DNA from: Triticum aestivum
Lineage: Eukaryota > Streptophyta > Magnoliopsida > Poales > Poaceae
Reading direction: 5' to 3'
DNA: 64,000 nt
Assembly: GCF_018294505.1 (NCBI RefSeq)
Contig: NC_057809.1
Coordinates: 416,319,485-416,383,484, forward strand
The notes under the pieces were generated by a model that was given only the letters and a program-made list of their open reading frames with translations, was not told where the DNA came from and made no database searches. This document shows positions 39,696-49,522 of this stretch, piece by piece (position 1 is the first letter of the stretch; every line of letters begins with the position of its first letter). A program made the position numbers and the translations under genes.

Positions 39696-40177
39696 TGAGG
39701 GAGTCCTGGATTAGGGGGTCTCCGGACAGCCGGACTATCTCCATTGGCCGGACTGTTAGACTATGAAGATACAAGATTGAAGACTTCGTCTCGTGTCCGG
39801 ATGGGACTCTACTTGGCGTAGAAGGCAAGCTAGGCAATACGGATATCGATATCTCCTCCTTTGTAACCGACCTTGTGTAACCCTAACCCTCTCTGGTGTC
39901 TATATAAACCGAAGGGTTTTAGTCCGTAGGCCAACAATCATAACATACAATCATACCATAGGCTAGCTTCTAGGGTTTAGCCTCTCTGATCTCGTGGTAG
40001 ATCCACTCTTGTACTACCCATATCATCAATATTAATGAAGCAGGACGTAGGGTTTTACCTCCATCGAGAGGGCCCGAACCTGGGTAAAACATCGTGTCCC
40101 CTGCCTCCTATTACCATCGGGCCTAGACGCACAGTTCGGGACCCCCAACCCGAGATCCGCTGGTTTTGACATCGACA
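39696..40177 (+). repeat. 3' LTR of the Tat-like element
   Basis: Same 482-bp length as the 5' LTR; ends gacatcgaca and is followed directly by the target duplication ggccc. The purine-richer tract tggttcaggggctac just before it (39681-39695) is the likely polypurine tract. Confidence 0.9.
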
Positions 40178-40644
40178 GGCCCCAAGATGGGATCTCGTGG
40201 ATACAGAAAGTTACGGCAGTGGAATTAGGGTTTTGGCTCCGTACCTGATCGTTTGGGGGTACGTGGATATATATAGGAGGAAGGAGTACGTCGGTGGAGC
40301 AACAGGGGGCCCACGAGGGTGGAGGGCGCGCCTGGGGTAGGCAGGCGCGCCCCCTACCTCATGGCGTCCTCTCTTGTGCCTTGATGTAGGATCCAAGTCT
40401 CATGGGTCTTATTCGTTGAGAAAATCACGATCCCGAAGGTTTCATTACGTTTGGACTCTGTTTGATATTCCTTTTCTTCGAAACCCTAAAACAGGCAAAA
40501 AACAGCAATTCTGGGCTAGGCCTCCGGTTAATAGGTTAGTCCCAAAAAAATATAAAAGTAGATAATAAAGCCCAATAATGTCCAAAACAGTAGATAATAT
40601 AGCATGGAGCAATCAAAAATTATAGATACGTTGGAGACGTATCA

Positions 40645-43467
40645 AGCATCCCCAAGCTTAATTCATGCTCGTCCTCGAGTAGGTAAATGATAAAAACAGA
40701 ATTTTTGATGTGGAGTGCTACTTGGCATAATTTTAATGTAATTCTTCTTAATTGTGGTGTGAATATTCAGATCCGAAAGATTCAAGACAAAAGTTCATAT
40801 TGATATAAAAATAATAATACTTCAAGCATATTAACTAAGCAATTATGTCTTCTCAAAATAACATGGCTAAAGAAAGTTATCCCTACAAAATCATATAGTC
40901 TGGCTATGCTCTATCTTCACCACACAAAATATTTAAATCATGCACAACCCCGATGACAAGCCAAGCAATTGTTTCATACTTTTGACATTCTCAAAACTTT
41001 TTCAATTTCCACGCAATACATGAGCGTGAGCCATGGATATAGCACTATACGTGGAATAGAATGGTGGTTGTGGAGAAGACAAAAAGGGAGAAGATAGTCT
41101 CACATCAATTAGGCATATCAATGGGCTATGGAGATGCCCATCAATAGATATCAATGTGAGTGAGTAGGGATTGCCATGCAACGAATGCACTAGAGCTATA
41201 AGTATATGAAAGCTCAAAAAGAAACTAAGTGGGTGTGCATCCAACTTGCTTGCTCATGAAGACCTAGGGCAATTTGAGGAGGCCCATCATTGGAATATAC
41301 AAGCCAAGTTCTATAATGAAAAATTCCAACTAGTATATGAAAGTGATAACATGAGAGACTCTCTACTATGAAGATCATGGTGCTACTTTGAAGCACATGT
41401 GTGGTAAAAGGATAGTAGGATTGTCTCTTCTCTCTTTTTCTCTCATTTTTTATTTGGGCCTTTTCTCTTTTTATGGCCTCTCTTCTCTTTTTTATTTTTT
41501 TATTTTTCATCCGGAGTCTCGTCCCGACTTGTGGGGGAATCATAGTCTCCATCATCCTTTCCTCACTGGGACAATGCTCTAATAATGATGATCATCACAC
41601 TTTTATTTTTCTTACAACTCAACAATTACAACTCGATACTTAGAACAAAATATGACTCTATATGAATGCCTTCGGCGGTGTACCGGGATATGCAATGACT
41701 CATGAGTGACATGTATGAAAGAATTATGAATGGTGGCTTTGCCACAAATACGATGTCGACTACATGATCATGCTAAGCAATATGACAATGATGGAGTGTG
41801 TCATAATAAACGGAACGGTGGAAAGTTGCATGGCAATATATCTCGGAATGGCTATGGAAATGCCATAATACATAGGTATGGTGGCTGTTTTGAGGAAGGT
41901 ATATGGTGGGTGTGTGATACCGGCGAAAGGTGCACGGTATTAGAGAGGCTAGCAAAGGTGGAAGGGTGAGAGTGCATATAATCCATGGACTCAACATTAG
42001 TCATAAAGAACTCATATACTTATTGCAAAAATCTACAAGTTATCAAAGCAAAGTATTACACGCATGCTCCTAGGGGGATAGATTGGTAGGAAAAGACCAT
42101 CGCTCGTCCCCGACCGCCACTCATAAGGAAGACAATAAATAAATAAATCATGCTCCGACTTCATCACATAACAGTTCACCATATGTGCATGCTATGGGAA
42201 TCACAAGCTTCAACACAAGTATTTCTCAAATTCACAACTACTCAACTAGCATGACTTTAATATCACCATCTCCATATCTCAAAACAATTATCAAGTATCA
42301 AACTTATCATAGTATTCAACACACTCATAAGAAAGTTTTATTATTAATCTTGTGTACCAAGCATATTAAGATTTTAAGCAAATTACCATGCTATTAAAGA
42401 CTCTCAAAATAATCTAAGTGAAGCATGAGAGATCAATAGTTTCTATAAAACAAATCCACCACTGTGCTCTAAAAGATATAAGTGAAGTACTAGAGCAAAA
42501 TTATATAACTCAAAAGATATAAGCGAAGCACATAGAGTATTCTAACAAATTCCAAATCATGTATGGCTCTCTCAAAAGGTGTGTACAGCAAGGATGATTG
42601 TGGTAAACTAACAAGCAAATACTCAAATAATACAAGACGCTCCAAGCAAAACACATATCATGTGGCGAATAAAAATATAGCTCCAAGTAAAGTTACCGAT
42701 AGAAGTAGACGAAAGAGGGGATGCCTTCCGGGGCATCCCCAAGCTTTGGCTTTTAGGTCTCCTTAGATTATCTTGGGGGTGCCATGGGCATCACCAAGCT
42801 TAGGCTCTTGCCACTCCTTGTTCCATAATCCATCAAATCTTTACCCAAAACTTGAAAACTTCACAACACAAAACTTAAAGTAGAAAATCTCGTGAGCTCC
42901 GTTAGCGAAAGAAAACAAAAGACCACTTCAAGGTACTGTAATGAAATCATTATTTATTTATATTGGTTTTATACCTACTGTATTCCAACTTCTATATGGT
43001 TTATAAACTATTTTACTAGCCATAGATTCATCAAAATAAGCAAACAACACACGAAAAACAGAATCTGTCAAAAACAGAACAGTCTGTAGTAATCTGTAGC
43101 TAGCACAAGATCTAGAACCCTAAAAATTGTAAAATAAATGGATGGACGTGAGGAATTTATTTATTAATCATCTTAAAAAAGAATTAACTAAATAACACTT
43201 TCCAAATAAAAATGGAAGCAGTTCTCGTGAGCGCTAAAGTTTCTGTTTTTTACAGCAAGTTCAACAAGACTTTCCCCAAGTCTTTCCAACGGTTCTACTT
43301 GGCAAAAACACTAATTAAACACAAAAAGCACAACCAAAACAGAGGCTAGATAATTTATTTATTACTAAACAGGAGCAAAAATCAAGGAATAAAAATAAAA
43401 TTGGGTTGCCTCCCAACAAGCGCTGTCGTTTAACGCCCCTAGCTAGGCATAACAAGCAAGAATAGAT
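40645..43467 (-). mobile_element. Non-coding 3' interior of the Athila-like element
   Basis: This 2.8 kb between the protease stop and the 3' LTR has no reading frame of note on the minus strand and no pol motifs. It is AT-rich with scattered short repeats (for example 'gatataag(t/c)gaagc' near 42475 and 42520). A purine-rich tract on the minus strand (GCTTGGGGATGCT) abuts the LTR at 40645 and is the likely second-strand primer. The position is where pol would be in an autonomous Athila element. Confidence 0.7.
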
Positions 43468-44079
43468 CTAGGTATTGCCATATTTCGTAGGCAATCCATA
43501 AGTGGCTCTCATAATAGATTCATAAGGTAATTTAATTATTTTTCTAGGAAAGTGTTCCATGACTTTCCTTAATGGAAATTGGAATCTAATATTTCCTTCC
43601 TTCATATCAATAATTGCACCAATCGTTCTAAGGAAAGGTCTACCAAGAATAATAGGACATGAAGGATTGCAATCTATGTCAAGAACAATAAAATCTACGG
43701 GCACATAATTCCTATTTGAAACAATAGGAACATCATTAATTCTTCCCATAGGTTTATTAATAGTGGAATCCGCAAGGTGCAAGTTTAGAGAGCAATCATC
43801 AAAATCACGGAAACCTAACAAATCACACAAAGTCTTTGGAATTGTGGAAACACTAGCACCGAAATCACATAAAGCATAGCATTCATGATCTTTAATTTTA
43901 AGTTTAATAGTTGGTTCCCACTCATCATAAAGTTTTCTAGGGATAGAAAATTCCAATTCAAGTTTTTCTTCATAAGATTGCATCAAGGCATCAACGATAT
44001 GTTTAGTAAACGCTTTATTTTGACTATAAGCGTGAGGAGAATTTAGCACGGATTGCAACAAGGAAATACAATCAATCAA
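43468..44079 (-). CDS. Aspartic protease region of the Athila-like element
   Basis: It is in the same frame as gag, three codons past the gag stop, so gag and protease were probably one polyprotein before a stop arose (or are joined by read-through). The retropepsin active-site region is CDFGASVSTIP; most relatives have CDLGASVSTIP. The flap and C-terminal part include VDFIVLDIDCNPSCPIILG and GRPFLRTIGA, typical of Athila proteases. The frame ends at 43468 and nothing resembling reverse transcriptase follows, so the element stops its coding capacity here. The enzyme would cleave the polyprotein during particle maturation. Confidence 0.8.
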   Translation of the reverse strand: MIDCISLLQSVLNSPHAYSQNKAFTKHIVDALMQSYEEKLELEFSIPRKLYDEWEPTIKLKIKDHECYALCDFGASVSTIPKTLCDLLGFRDFDDCSLNLHLADSTINKPMGRINDVPIVSNRNYVPVDFIVLDIDCNPSCPIILGRPFLRTIGAIIDMKEGNIRFQFPLRKVMEHFPRKIIKLPYESIMRATYGLPTKYGNT

Positions 44080-44088
44080 AGAGGAATT

Positions 44089-45549
44089 TTAATAGTTAAA
44101 TTCCTTGAAATCCATAATAGTGGGTTTAGCACCATCTAGGGTTTTAATTTCTTCAATCCCACTTTTATCAAATTTAGCATCAAGATCAGCAAATTCCGAG
44201 TTCTTAGAACGCCTTCTAGGTAAAGGTGGATCATATTCAGTCCCATCATTATCAAGGTTCATATTGCAAAACAAAGATTTAATAGGGGACACATCAATAA
44301 CTTTTAGATCTTCATCTTTATTTTCATAGCAACTAGAAGAACACGCTCTTATAAAGGCATCTTTCTTAGAACGCATCCTAGCAGTTATTTCTTTGCACTT
44401 ATCAATGGAAATTCTCATGGCTTTGAGAGACTCATTGATATCATGCTTAGGTGGAATAGATCTAAGTTTCAAAGAATCAACATCAAGAGAAATTCTATCA
44501 ACGTTCCTAGCCAAATCATCAATCTTAAGCAATTTTTCTTCAATCATAAAATTAAAATTATTTTGCGATGTAATAAATTCTTTAATATTAGATTCAAAAT
44601 CAGAGGGCATCTTATTATAATTTACATAAGAATTGTTGTAGGAATTACCATAATTATTAGGGGGATTACTAGGATAAGGCCTAGGATTAAAATTTCCTCC
44701 ATACGCGTTGTTACCAAAATTGTTCCTACCAACAAAATTCACATCCATAGATTCATTATTATTCTCAATCAAAGTACACAAGGGCATATCATTAGGATCA
44801 GAAGAAACACTCTTATTAGCAAATAATTTCATAAGTTCATCCATCTTTCCACTCAAAACATTAATTTCTTCTATCGCATGCACCTTTTTATTACTAGATC
44901 TTTCAGTATGCCATTGAGAATAATGAACCATAATATTATCTAGTAATTTAGTAGCTTCTCGTAAAGTGATTTCCATAAAAATGCCTCCCGCGGCCGAATC
45001 TAAAAGATTTCTAGAAGAAAAATTCAATGCGGCATAATTTTTTTGTATAATCATCCACAAATTTAAACCATGAGTAGGGCAATTACGTATCATTAATTTC
45101 ATTCTCTCCCAAGCATGTGCAACATGTTCATGATCAAGTTGCTTAAAGTTCATAATATCGTTTCTAAGAGAGATGATCTTAGCGGGAGGAAAATACTTAG
45201 AGATAAAAGCATCTTTGCAGTTATTCCATGAATCAATACTATTTTTAGGCAAAGACGAAAACCAAGCTTTAGCACGATCTCTAAGCGAAAAAGGAAATAG
45301 CTTCAATTTAACAATATCATTATCCACATCTTTCTTATTTTGCATGTCACACAAATCAACGAAGCTAATTAGATGGGTAGCGGCATCTTCACTAGGAAGG
45401 CCGAAAAACGGATCTTTCATGACAAGATTCAGCAAAGCAGTATTAATTTCACAAGATTCATCATCGGTAAGAGGAGCAATCAGAGTGCTAATAAAATCAT
45501 TGTTGTTGGTATTGGTGAAGTCACACAATTTAGTATTATCTTCAGCCAT
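44089..45549 (-). CDS. gag: Gag polyprotein of the Athila-like element (486 aa)
   Basis: This is the capsid/nucleocapsid protein that packages retrotransposon RNA into cytoplasmic particles. The start chosen is the Met of MAEDNTKLCDF at 45549; the frame stays open to 45960, but that extension runs through the primer site and LTR and is not coding. Residues about 60-190 hold the retrotransposon-gag core (DRAKAWFSSLP, then FISKYFPPAK and a helical stretch ending HAWERMK). A low-complexity Asn/Gly/Tyr-rich segment follows (about 285-335), and then coiled-coil-like charged sequence. I see no classical CCHC zinc knuckle. The gag frame continues into the protease with only one stop (just after DFKEFNY) between them. 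The gag body itself has no stop, which is notable given the element's age. Confidence 0.85.
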   Translation of the reverse strand: MAEDNTKLCDFTNTNNNDFISTLIAPLTDDESCEINTALLNLVMKDPFFGLPSEDAATHLISFVDLCDMQNKKDVDNDIVKLKLFPFSLRDRAKAWFSSLPKNSIDSWNNCKDAFISKYFPPAKIISLRNDIMNFKQLDHEHVAHAWERMKLMIRNCPTHGLNLWMIIQKNYAALNFSSRNLLDSAAGGIFMEITLREATKLLDNIMVHYSQWHTERSSNKKVHAIEEINVLSGKMDELMKLFANKSVSSDPNDMPLCTLIENNNESMDVNFVGRNNFGNNAYGGNFNPRPYPSNPPNNYGNSYNNSYVNYNKMPSDFESNIKEFITSQNNFNFMIEEKLLKIDDLARNVDRISLDVDSLKLRSIPPKHDINESLKAMRISIDKCKEITARMRSKKDAFIRACSSSCYENKDEDLKVIDVSPIKSLFCNMNLDNDGTEYDPPLPRRRSKNSEFADLDAKFDKSGIEEIKTLDGAKPTIMDFKEFNY

Positions 45550-45762
45550 CGTGACAAGCAAACAAACTAACACACAAGCAAACAAAAAGCAAGCAGGCAA
45601 AAAGAAGCAAATAGAGAAAGAGAGGGAGGATAGAGAGAGAGGGCAAATAAAACAGCAAGGGTGAAGTGGGGGAGAGGAAAACGAGAGGCAAATGGCAAAT
45701 AATGTAATGCGGGAGATAAGGGTATGTGATGGGTACTTGGTATGTTGCCTTTTGCGAAGACC

Positions 45763-45780
45763 TCCCCGGCAACAGCACCA
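45763..45780 (-). other. Primer binding site of the Athila-like element
   Basis: The minus strand reads TGGTGCTGTTGCCGGGGA, 11 bases after the LTR end. This matches the TGGCGCCGTTGCCGGGGA-type site of Athila-like elements (usually assigned to tRNA-Asp) with two C-to-T changes. Confidence 0.65.
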
Positions 45781-45791
45781 GAAATCCTTCT

Positions 45792-47334
45792 TGCTACCTC
45801 TTGAGCACTGCGTTTGTTTTCCCCGAAGAGGAAGGGATGATGCAGAATAGTAGTGTAAGTATTTCCCTCGGTTTTTGAGAACCAAGGTATCAATCCAGTA
45901 GGAGGCTACGCGCGAGTCCCTCGTACCTGCACAAAACAAATAAATCCTCGCAACCAACACAAATAGGGGTTGTCAATCCCTATAAGGCCACTTACGAGAG
46001 TGAGATCTGGTAGATATGATAACGATAATATTTTTGGTATTTTGTGATAAAGATGCAAAGTAAAATAAAGGCAAAGTAAATAGCAAAGGAAATAACTAAG
46101 TAGTAGGAGATTGATAAAGATATACCCGGGGGCCATAGGTTTCACTAGTGGCTTCTCTCGAGAGCATAAGTATTCTACGGTGGGTGAACAAATTACTGTT
46201 GAGAAATTGACAGAATTGAGCATAGTTATGAGAATATCTAGGCATGATCATGTATATAGGCATCACGTCCGAGACAAGTAGACCGACTCCTGCCTGCATC
46301 TACTACTATTACTCCACTCATCGACCGCTATCCAACATGCATCTAGAGTATTAAGTTAAAAATAGAGTAACGCCTTAAGCAAGATGACATGATGTAGAGG
46401 GAATGACTCATGCAATATGAAGAAAAACCCATCTTGTTATCCTCGATGGCAACAATACAATACGTGCCTTACTGCCCCTACTGTCACTGGGAAAGGACAC
46501 TTCAAGATTGAACCCAAAGCTAAGCACTTCTACCATTGCAAGAAAGATCAATCTAGTAGGCCAAACCAAACTGATAATTCGAAGAGACTTGCAAAGATAA
46601 CCAATCATACATAAAAGAATTCAGAGAAGATTCAAATATTTTTCATAGATAGACTTGATCATAAACCCACAATTCATCGGTCTCGACAAAAACATTGCAA
46701 AAAGAAGATTACATCGAATAGATCTCCACAAGAGAGGGGGAGAACATTGTATTGAGAACCAAAAAGAGAGAAGAAGCCATCTAGCTACTAAATATAGACC
46801 CGTAGGTCTGAGGTAAACTACTCACACTTCATCGGAGGGGCTTTGGTGTTGATGTATAAGCCCTCCGTGATCGATGCCCCCTCCGGCGGAGCTCCGGAAC
46901 AGGCCCCCAGATGGGATCTCGTGGATACATAAAGTTACGGCGGTGGAATTGGGGTTTTGGCTCCATATCTGATCATCTGGGGGTACGTGGATATATATAG
47001 GAGGAAGGAGTACGTCGGTGGAGCAACAGGGGCACACAAGGGTGGAGGGCGCGCCTGGGGTAGGCAGGCGCGCCCCCCTACCTTGTGGCCTCCTCTCTTG
47101 TGCCTTCACGTAGGGTCCAAGTCTCATGGGTCTTATTCGTTGAGAAAATCACGTTCCCGAAGGTTTCATTCCGTTTGAACTCCGTTTGATATTCCTTTTC
47201 TGGGCTGGGCCTCCGGTTAATAGGTTAGTCCCAAAAATAATATAAAAGTAGATAATAAATCCCAATAATGTCCAAAACAGTAGATAATATAGCATGGAGC
47301 AATCAAAAATTATAGATACGTTGGCGACGTATCA
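45792..47334 (-). repeat. 5' LTR of the Athila-like element (intact)
   Basis: It starts tgctacctc and ends gacgtatca in plus orientation and is complete. On the minus strand it carries CTATATATAT at 46991-47000, a good core-promoter candidate. The inner end lies 11 bp from the primer binding site; the outer end abuts the target duplication gagct and the resumed L1 LTR. Confidence 0.85.
46991..47000 (-). promoter_or_regulatory. TATA box of the Athila-like 5' LTR
   Basis: The minus strand reads CTATATATAT, about 340 bp inside the LTR start at 47334. The split partner LTR has the same tract near 40270. This is where transcription of the gag-bearing strand would be expected to begin. Confidence 0.5.
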
Positions 47335-47443
47335 GAGCTCACCGGGGCTCCATTCCGGGCGACGGCGAGGGGTCTCGCGACAAGCTCGTCCGAGCTCCCT
47401 GTCAGCGGCGACGCGGGGTAGAATACAGCGTGGAGGATAGGGA

Positions 47444-47735
47444 NNNNNNNNNNNNNNNNNNNNNNNNNNNNNNNNNNNNNNNNNNNNNNNNNNNNNNNNN
47501 NNNNNNNNNNNNNNNNNNNNNNNNNNNNNNNNNNNNNNNNNNNNNNNNNNNNNNNNNNNNNNNNNNNNNNNNNNNNNNNNNNNNNNNNNNNNNNNNNNNN
47601 NNNNNNNNNNNNNNNNNNNNNNNNNNNNNNNNNNNNNNNNNNNNNNNNNNNNNNNNNNNNNNNNNNNNNNNNNNNNNNNNNNNNNNNNNNNNNNNNNNNN
47701 NNNNNNNNNNNNNNNNNNNNNNNNNNNNNNNNNNN
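47444..47735. other. Assembly gap (292 N)
   Basis: Unresolved bases inside the GC-rich part of the L1 LTR. Whatever lies here includes the left end of the nested LTR at 47736-48612. The stated length may be nominal. Confidence 1.
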
Positions 47736-48612
47736 GTTGGTTGCTGGCGACGGTGCACAGGCGGCGGTTCTGAGCGTTGCGGCGGGATCCAGGAGAGCGC
47801 GGGGATCAGGGACGGGCCTCGATGGGCTCGGCGGGCCTCGCCCGGGCCTGGGCGGGCACGCGGTGGTGTGAGCGGGGCAGGGGGCGCGTGGCAGCGCCTG
47901 GTTGGCCAAAACGGCGATCAGGTGGCGGCGCGTCCACTCGGACGCCGACAAGTGGCGGAGGAGGAGGGGCTCGGCATGAAAAACAATGGGGAGCGGCGGC
48001 GCTGATGGTTGGGGCGGCACAGAAAACAAGGAGGGGGTTAGGAGGCTGCCAAAAATTGAAGGGGAGGGGGTTTAAATAGGTAAGGAGGCTAGGATTAGGG
48101 TTTGGAGGGGTTTTTGGAGCATTTTCGGACCCTCGGATCGCGATCGTGCGGCTCCGGACAGAGAGGGACTAGATGGACTCCAGGCGGGCTGTGAGAAGAG
48201 AAGAGAGAGAGGCCCGGCGATTGTTTCAGAGACCGAAACATCCGACGATAGACCGGCTATACTGCCGCTATAGTTATCCGTTGGGGCGTCAAACGGACTC
48301 CGAATGCGATGAAACTTGGCAGGCGGTCTACTGACAACATAACTACACCGCACGCCAACTGTCGTCCCATTCCGAGAACATTTTCTGGCCACTTATAAAA
48401 TAATATTTCGGAGGTGCCGTGGGCGCGTGCAAGTGTGTCTTGGCTCAGAAGGGACAACGGAAAGAACTGAGAGACCCGGACAGATCCAAGTTTTCAAAAC
48501 ATGATGATGCAATGCACATGATGACATGATGAAATGCAACACGCAAGCAAAAGACTGGCAACATCGGCGAATAACTGAAAGACACCTGGCGCAACAGTCT
48601 CGGGGTGTCACA
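47736..48612 (-). repeat. Part of another LTR nested in the L1 LTR (left end in the gap)
   Basis: On the minus strand it begins TGTGACACCCCGAGAC at 48612 and carries a TATA-like TATTTAAA at about 48071-48078, followed by a C-rich tract, so it reads as an LTR with U3 of about 530 bp. The right flank (48613 on) resumes sequence homologous to the GC-rich block of the LARD LTRs (compare 18990-19340). The left end, and whether this is a solo LTR or a full element, is hidden by the gap. Frames seen here on both strands are by-products of GC richness. Confidence 0.65.
48071..48078 (-). promoter_or_regulatory. TATA-like core promoter of the nested LTR
   Basis: The minus strand reads TATTTAAA (context CCTATTTAAACCCCC), about 535 bp from the LTR start at 48612. 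Confidence 0.45.
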
Positions 48613-49080
48613 GTCGGAGAGGCAGCAAGGCAAGCGCGGGGTCGCCGGCGATCTTGGGTACCGAAGGTTGAGGAAGGGGTCGCTGGCGTCCTTGTAGGCT
48701 TCCCAGCGTCGAACGGCTTGGTGTAGACGATGTAGGGGACGACGACGGTTCTTCTGGACACGCTGGATGGGCGAGGGAGGGCCGTTGGGCACGATGAACG
48801 GTGTCGGCGGTGATGAGCTCCGCTTGGTGGTGCTCGGGGGAGAGGGCAGATGAGGGAGAGACACGGGAGAGAGGGGGGAGTGACCAGGGGGTTGCGTGGT
48901 GCCCTTGGGTGAGTCCAGTGGCGAGAAGGCAAGCAGGAGGTGGCCGGCGCGTGTCGGGGCACACACCCTCCTGCCTACTGGTAGGAGGTTGAAGATGGTG
49001 GCGGCTGCGGTGGGCTGGGCTGCTGCTGGGCTGCACAGTAACTAGGCTAGCAAGGTAAGTGCCGAGTTCTTTCTCTCCCT

Positions 49081-49090
49081 CTCTTTTATA
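49081..49090 (-). promoter_or_regulatory. TATA box in the L1 LTR
   Basis: The minus strand reads TATAAAAGAG followed by a GA-rich tract, about 430 bp inside the LTR end at 49522. Position and sequence fit an LTR core promoter with transcription starting roughly 30 bp further along the minus strand, just before the GC-rich block. LARD-2 has a weaker AATAAAAGAA at the corresponding place (19371-19380). Confidence 0.55.
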
Positions 49091-49522
49091 TTCTATTTTC
49101 TAATTATTTCGATCTGTTTTGAATTGGTAGAAATACTAACTCATTTCGTAAAATCCTGAAATAATTGTGGGAATTATTTGAATTATTTCCAACAGCCCCC
49201 AATCGCTTTCAGAAGTATTGAAGCATTTAAAATATTTATAGGCATTAAATGCTCCAGTTCAAATACAATATGATTTAACTCAAAAATCCATAGATGGCCA
49301 AGAAATATGCTCATCATTTCTGGTAGAGGTTTTCACCTTTATCAGAAATCATGAACACTTTCAAAGGCATTTTGGGTTCTTTGAAAAGATTTTATTTGAA
49401 CCTATTTGAATTCTTTCTGGTGCTAGGGTTTGATCAATCCCCATTTCAGCTTTACATAAAATTTAAACATGATGCAACAGATAAGTGCTAGCCTAGTGCA
49501 AGGTAGAGCTAGGGATGTGACA

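Larger units (their letters stand above)
6641..40177 (+). mobile_element. Tat-like Gypsy retrotransposon with gag-protease and antisense aORF but no pol
   Basis: Identical-length LTRs (6641-7122 and 39696-40177, 482 bp each, TG...CA) and a perfect 5-bp target duplication ggccc (6636-6640, 40178-40182) define it. Counted by eye the LTRs differ at about 24 of 482 positions (5 percent). Without the nested LARDs the element is about 9 kb. Gag and protease lie on the plus strand (7170-10452), and a spliced antisense gene runs back from 39143 to 11709. Antisense ORFs in this position are known from the Tat lineage (Grande, Ogre, RIRE-type elements). Reverse transcriptase, RNase H and integrase are absent from the 1.26 kb between protease and aORF, so it is a non-autonomous derivative. 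Confidence 0.88.
5551..40644 (-). repeat. 3' LTR of the Athila-like element, split (5551-6640 and 40183-40644)
   Basis: Together the two pieces (1090 + 462 bp) align end to end with the intact partner LTR at 45792-47334 (1543 bp). The break falls in 'ggaacaggcccc'; the five bases ggccc are duplicated at 6636-6640 and 40178-40182 by the Tat-like insertion. By eye, single-base differences from the partner are about 4 percent in the first 300 bp. One block differs by more than point changes: 5887-5901 replaces about 42 bp present at 46124-46165 (see findings). A TATA-like tatatata tract lies near 40270. Confidence 0.85.
5551..47334 (-). mobile_element. Athila-like Gypsy retrotransposon (gag and protease only), interrupted by the Tat-like element
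   Basis: Two LTRs of about 1.55 kb bound it: 5551-6640 continued at 40183-40644, and 45792-47334. Both start tgcta and end acgtatca in plus orientation, and the element is flanked by the direct repeat gagct (5546-5550, 47335-47339). Sense is minus: primer site next to the right LTR, then gag, protease, then about 2.8 kb non-coding, then a purine tract (AAGCTTGGGGATGCT on minus) at the left LTR. No reverse transcriptase, RNase H or integrase is visible, so it is non-autonomous. LTR sequence and gag recall the wheat Sabrina/WHAM/Fatima group; I cannot choose among them. It sits in the L1 LTR and was later hit by the Tat-like element. Confidence 0.85.
2807..49522 (-). repeat. 5' LTR of L1, split into 2807-5550, 47340-47443 and 48613-49522
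   Basis: The LTR starts TG at 2807 next to the primer site and ends gatgtgaca at 49522, the same terminal sequence as the LARD LTRs (tgtgaca at 19817). It is interrupted by the Athila-like element at 5551-47334 (gagct at 5546-5550 and again at 47335-47339), by an N gap, and by another LTR ending at 48612. Excluding inserts about 3.8 kb is visible. A GC-rich block (about 5260-5550, then 47340 onward and 48613-49040) is followed by an AT-rich end, the same design as the LARD LTRs. In sense direction the U3 is short (about 430 bp before the TATA box at 49081-49090), so most of the LTR would be transcribed leader. A run of 12 G occurs near 3873. Confidence 0.8.

Noticed and set aside
45550..45960. 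N-terminal extension of the Athila-like gag frame
   Set aside because: It runs through the primer binding site and the LTR; the Met at 45549 fits the gag family start.
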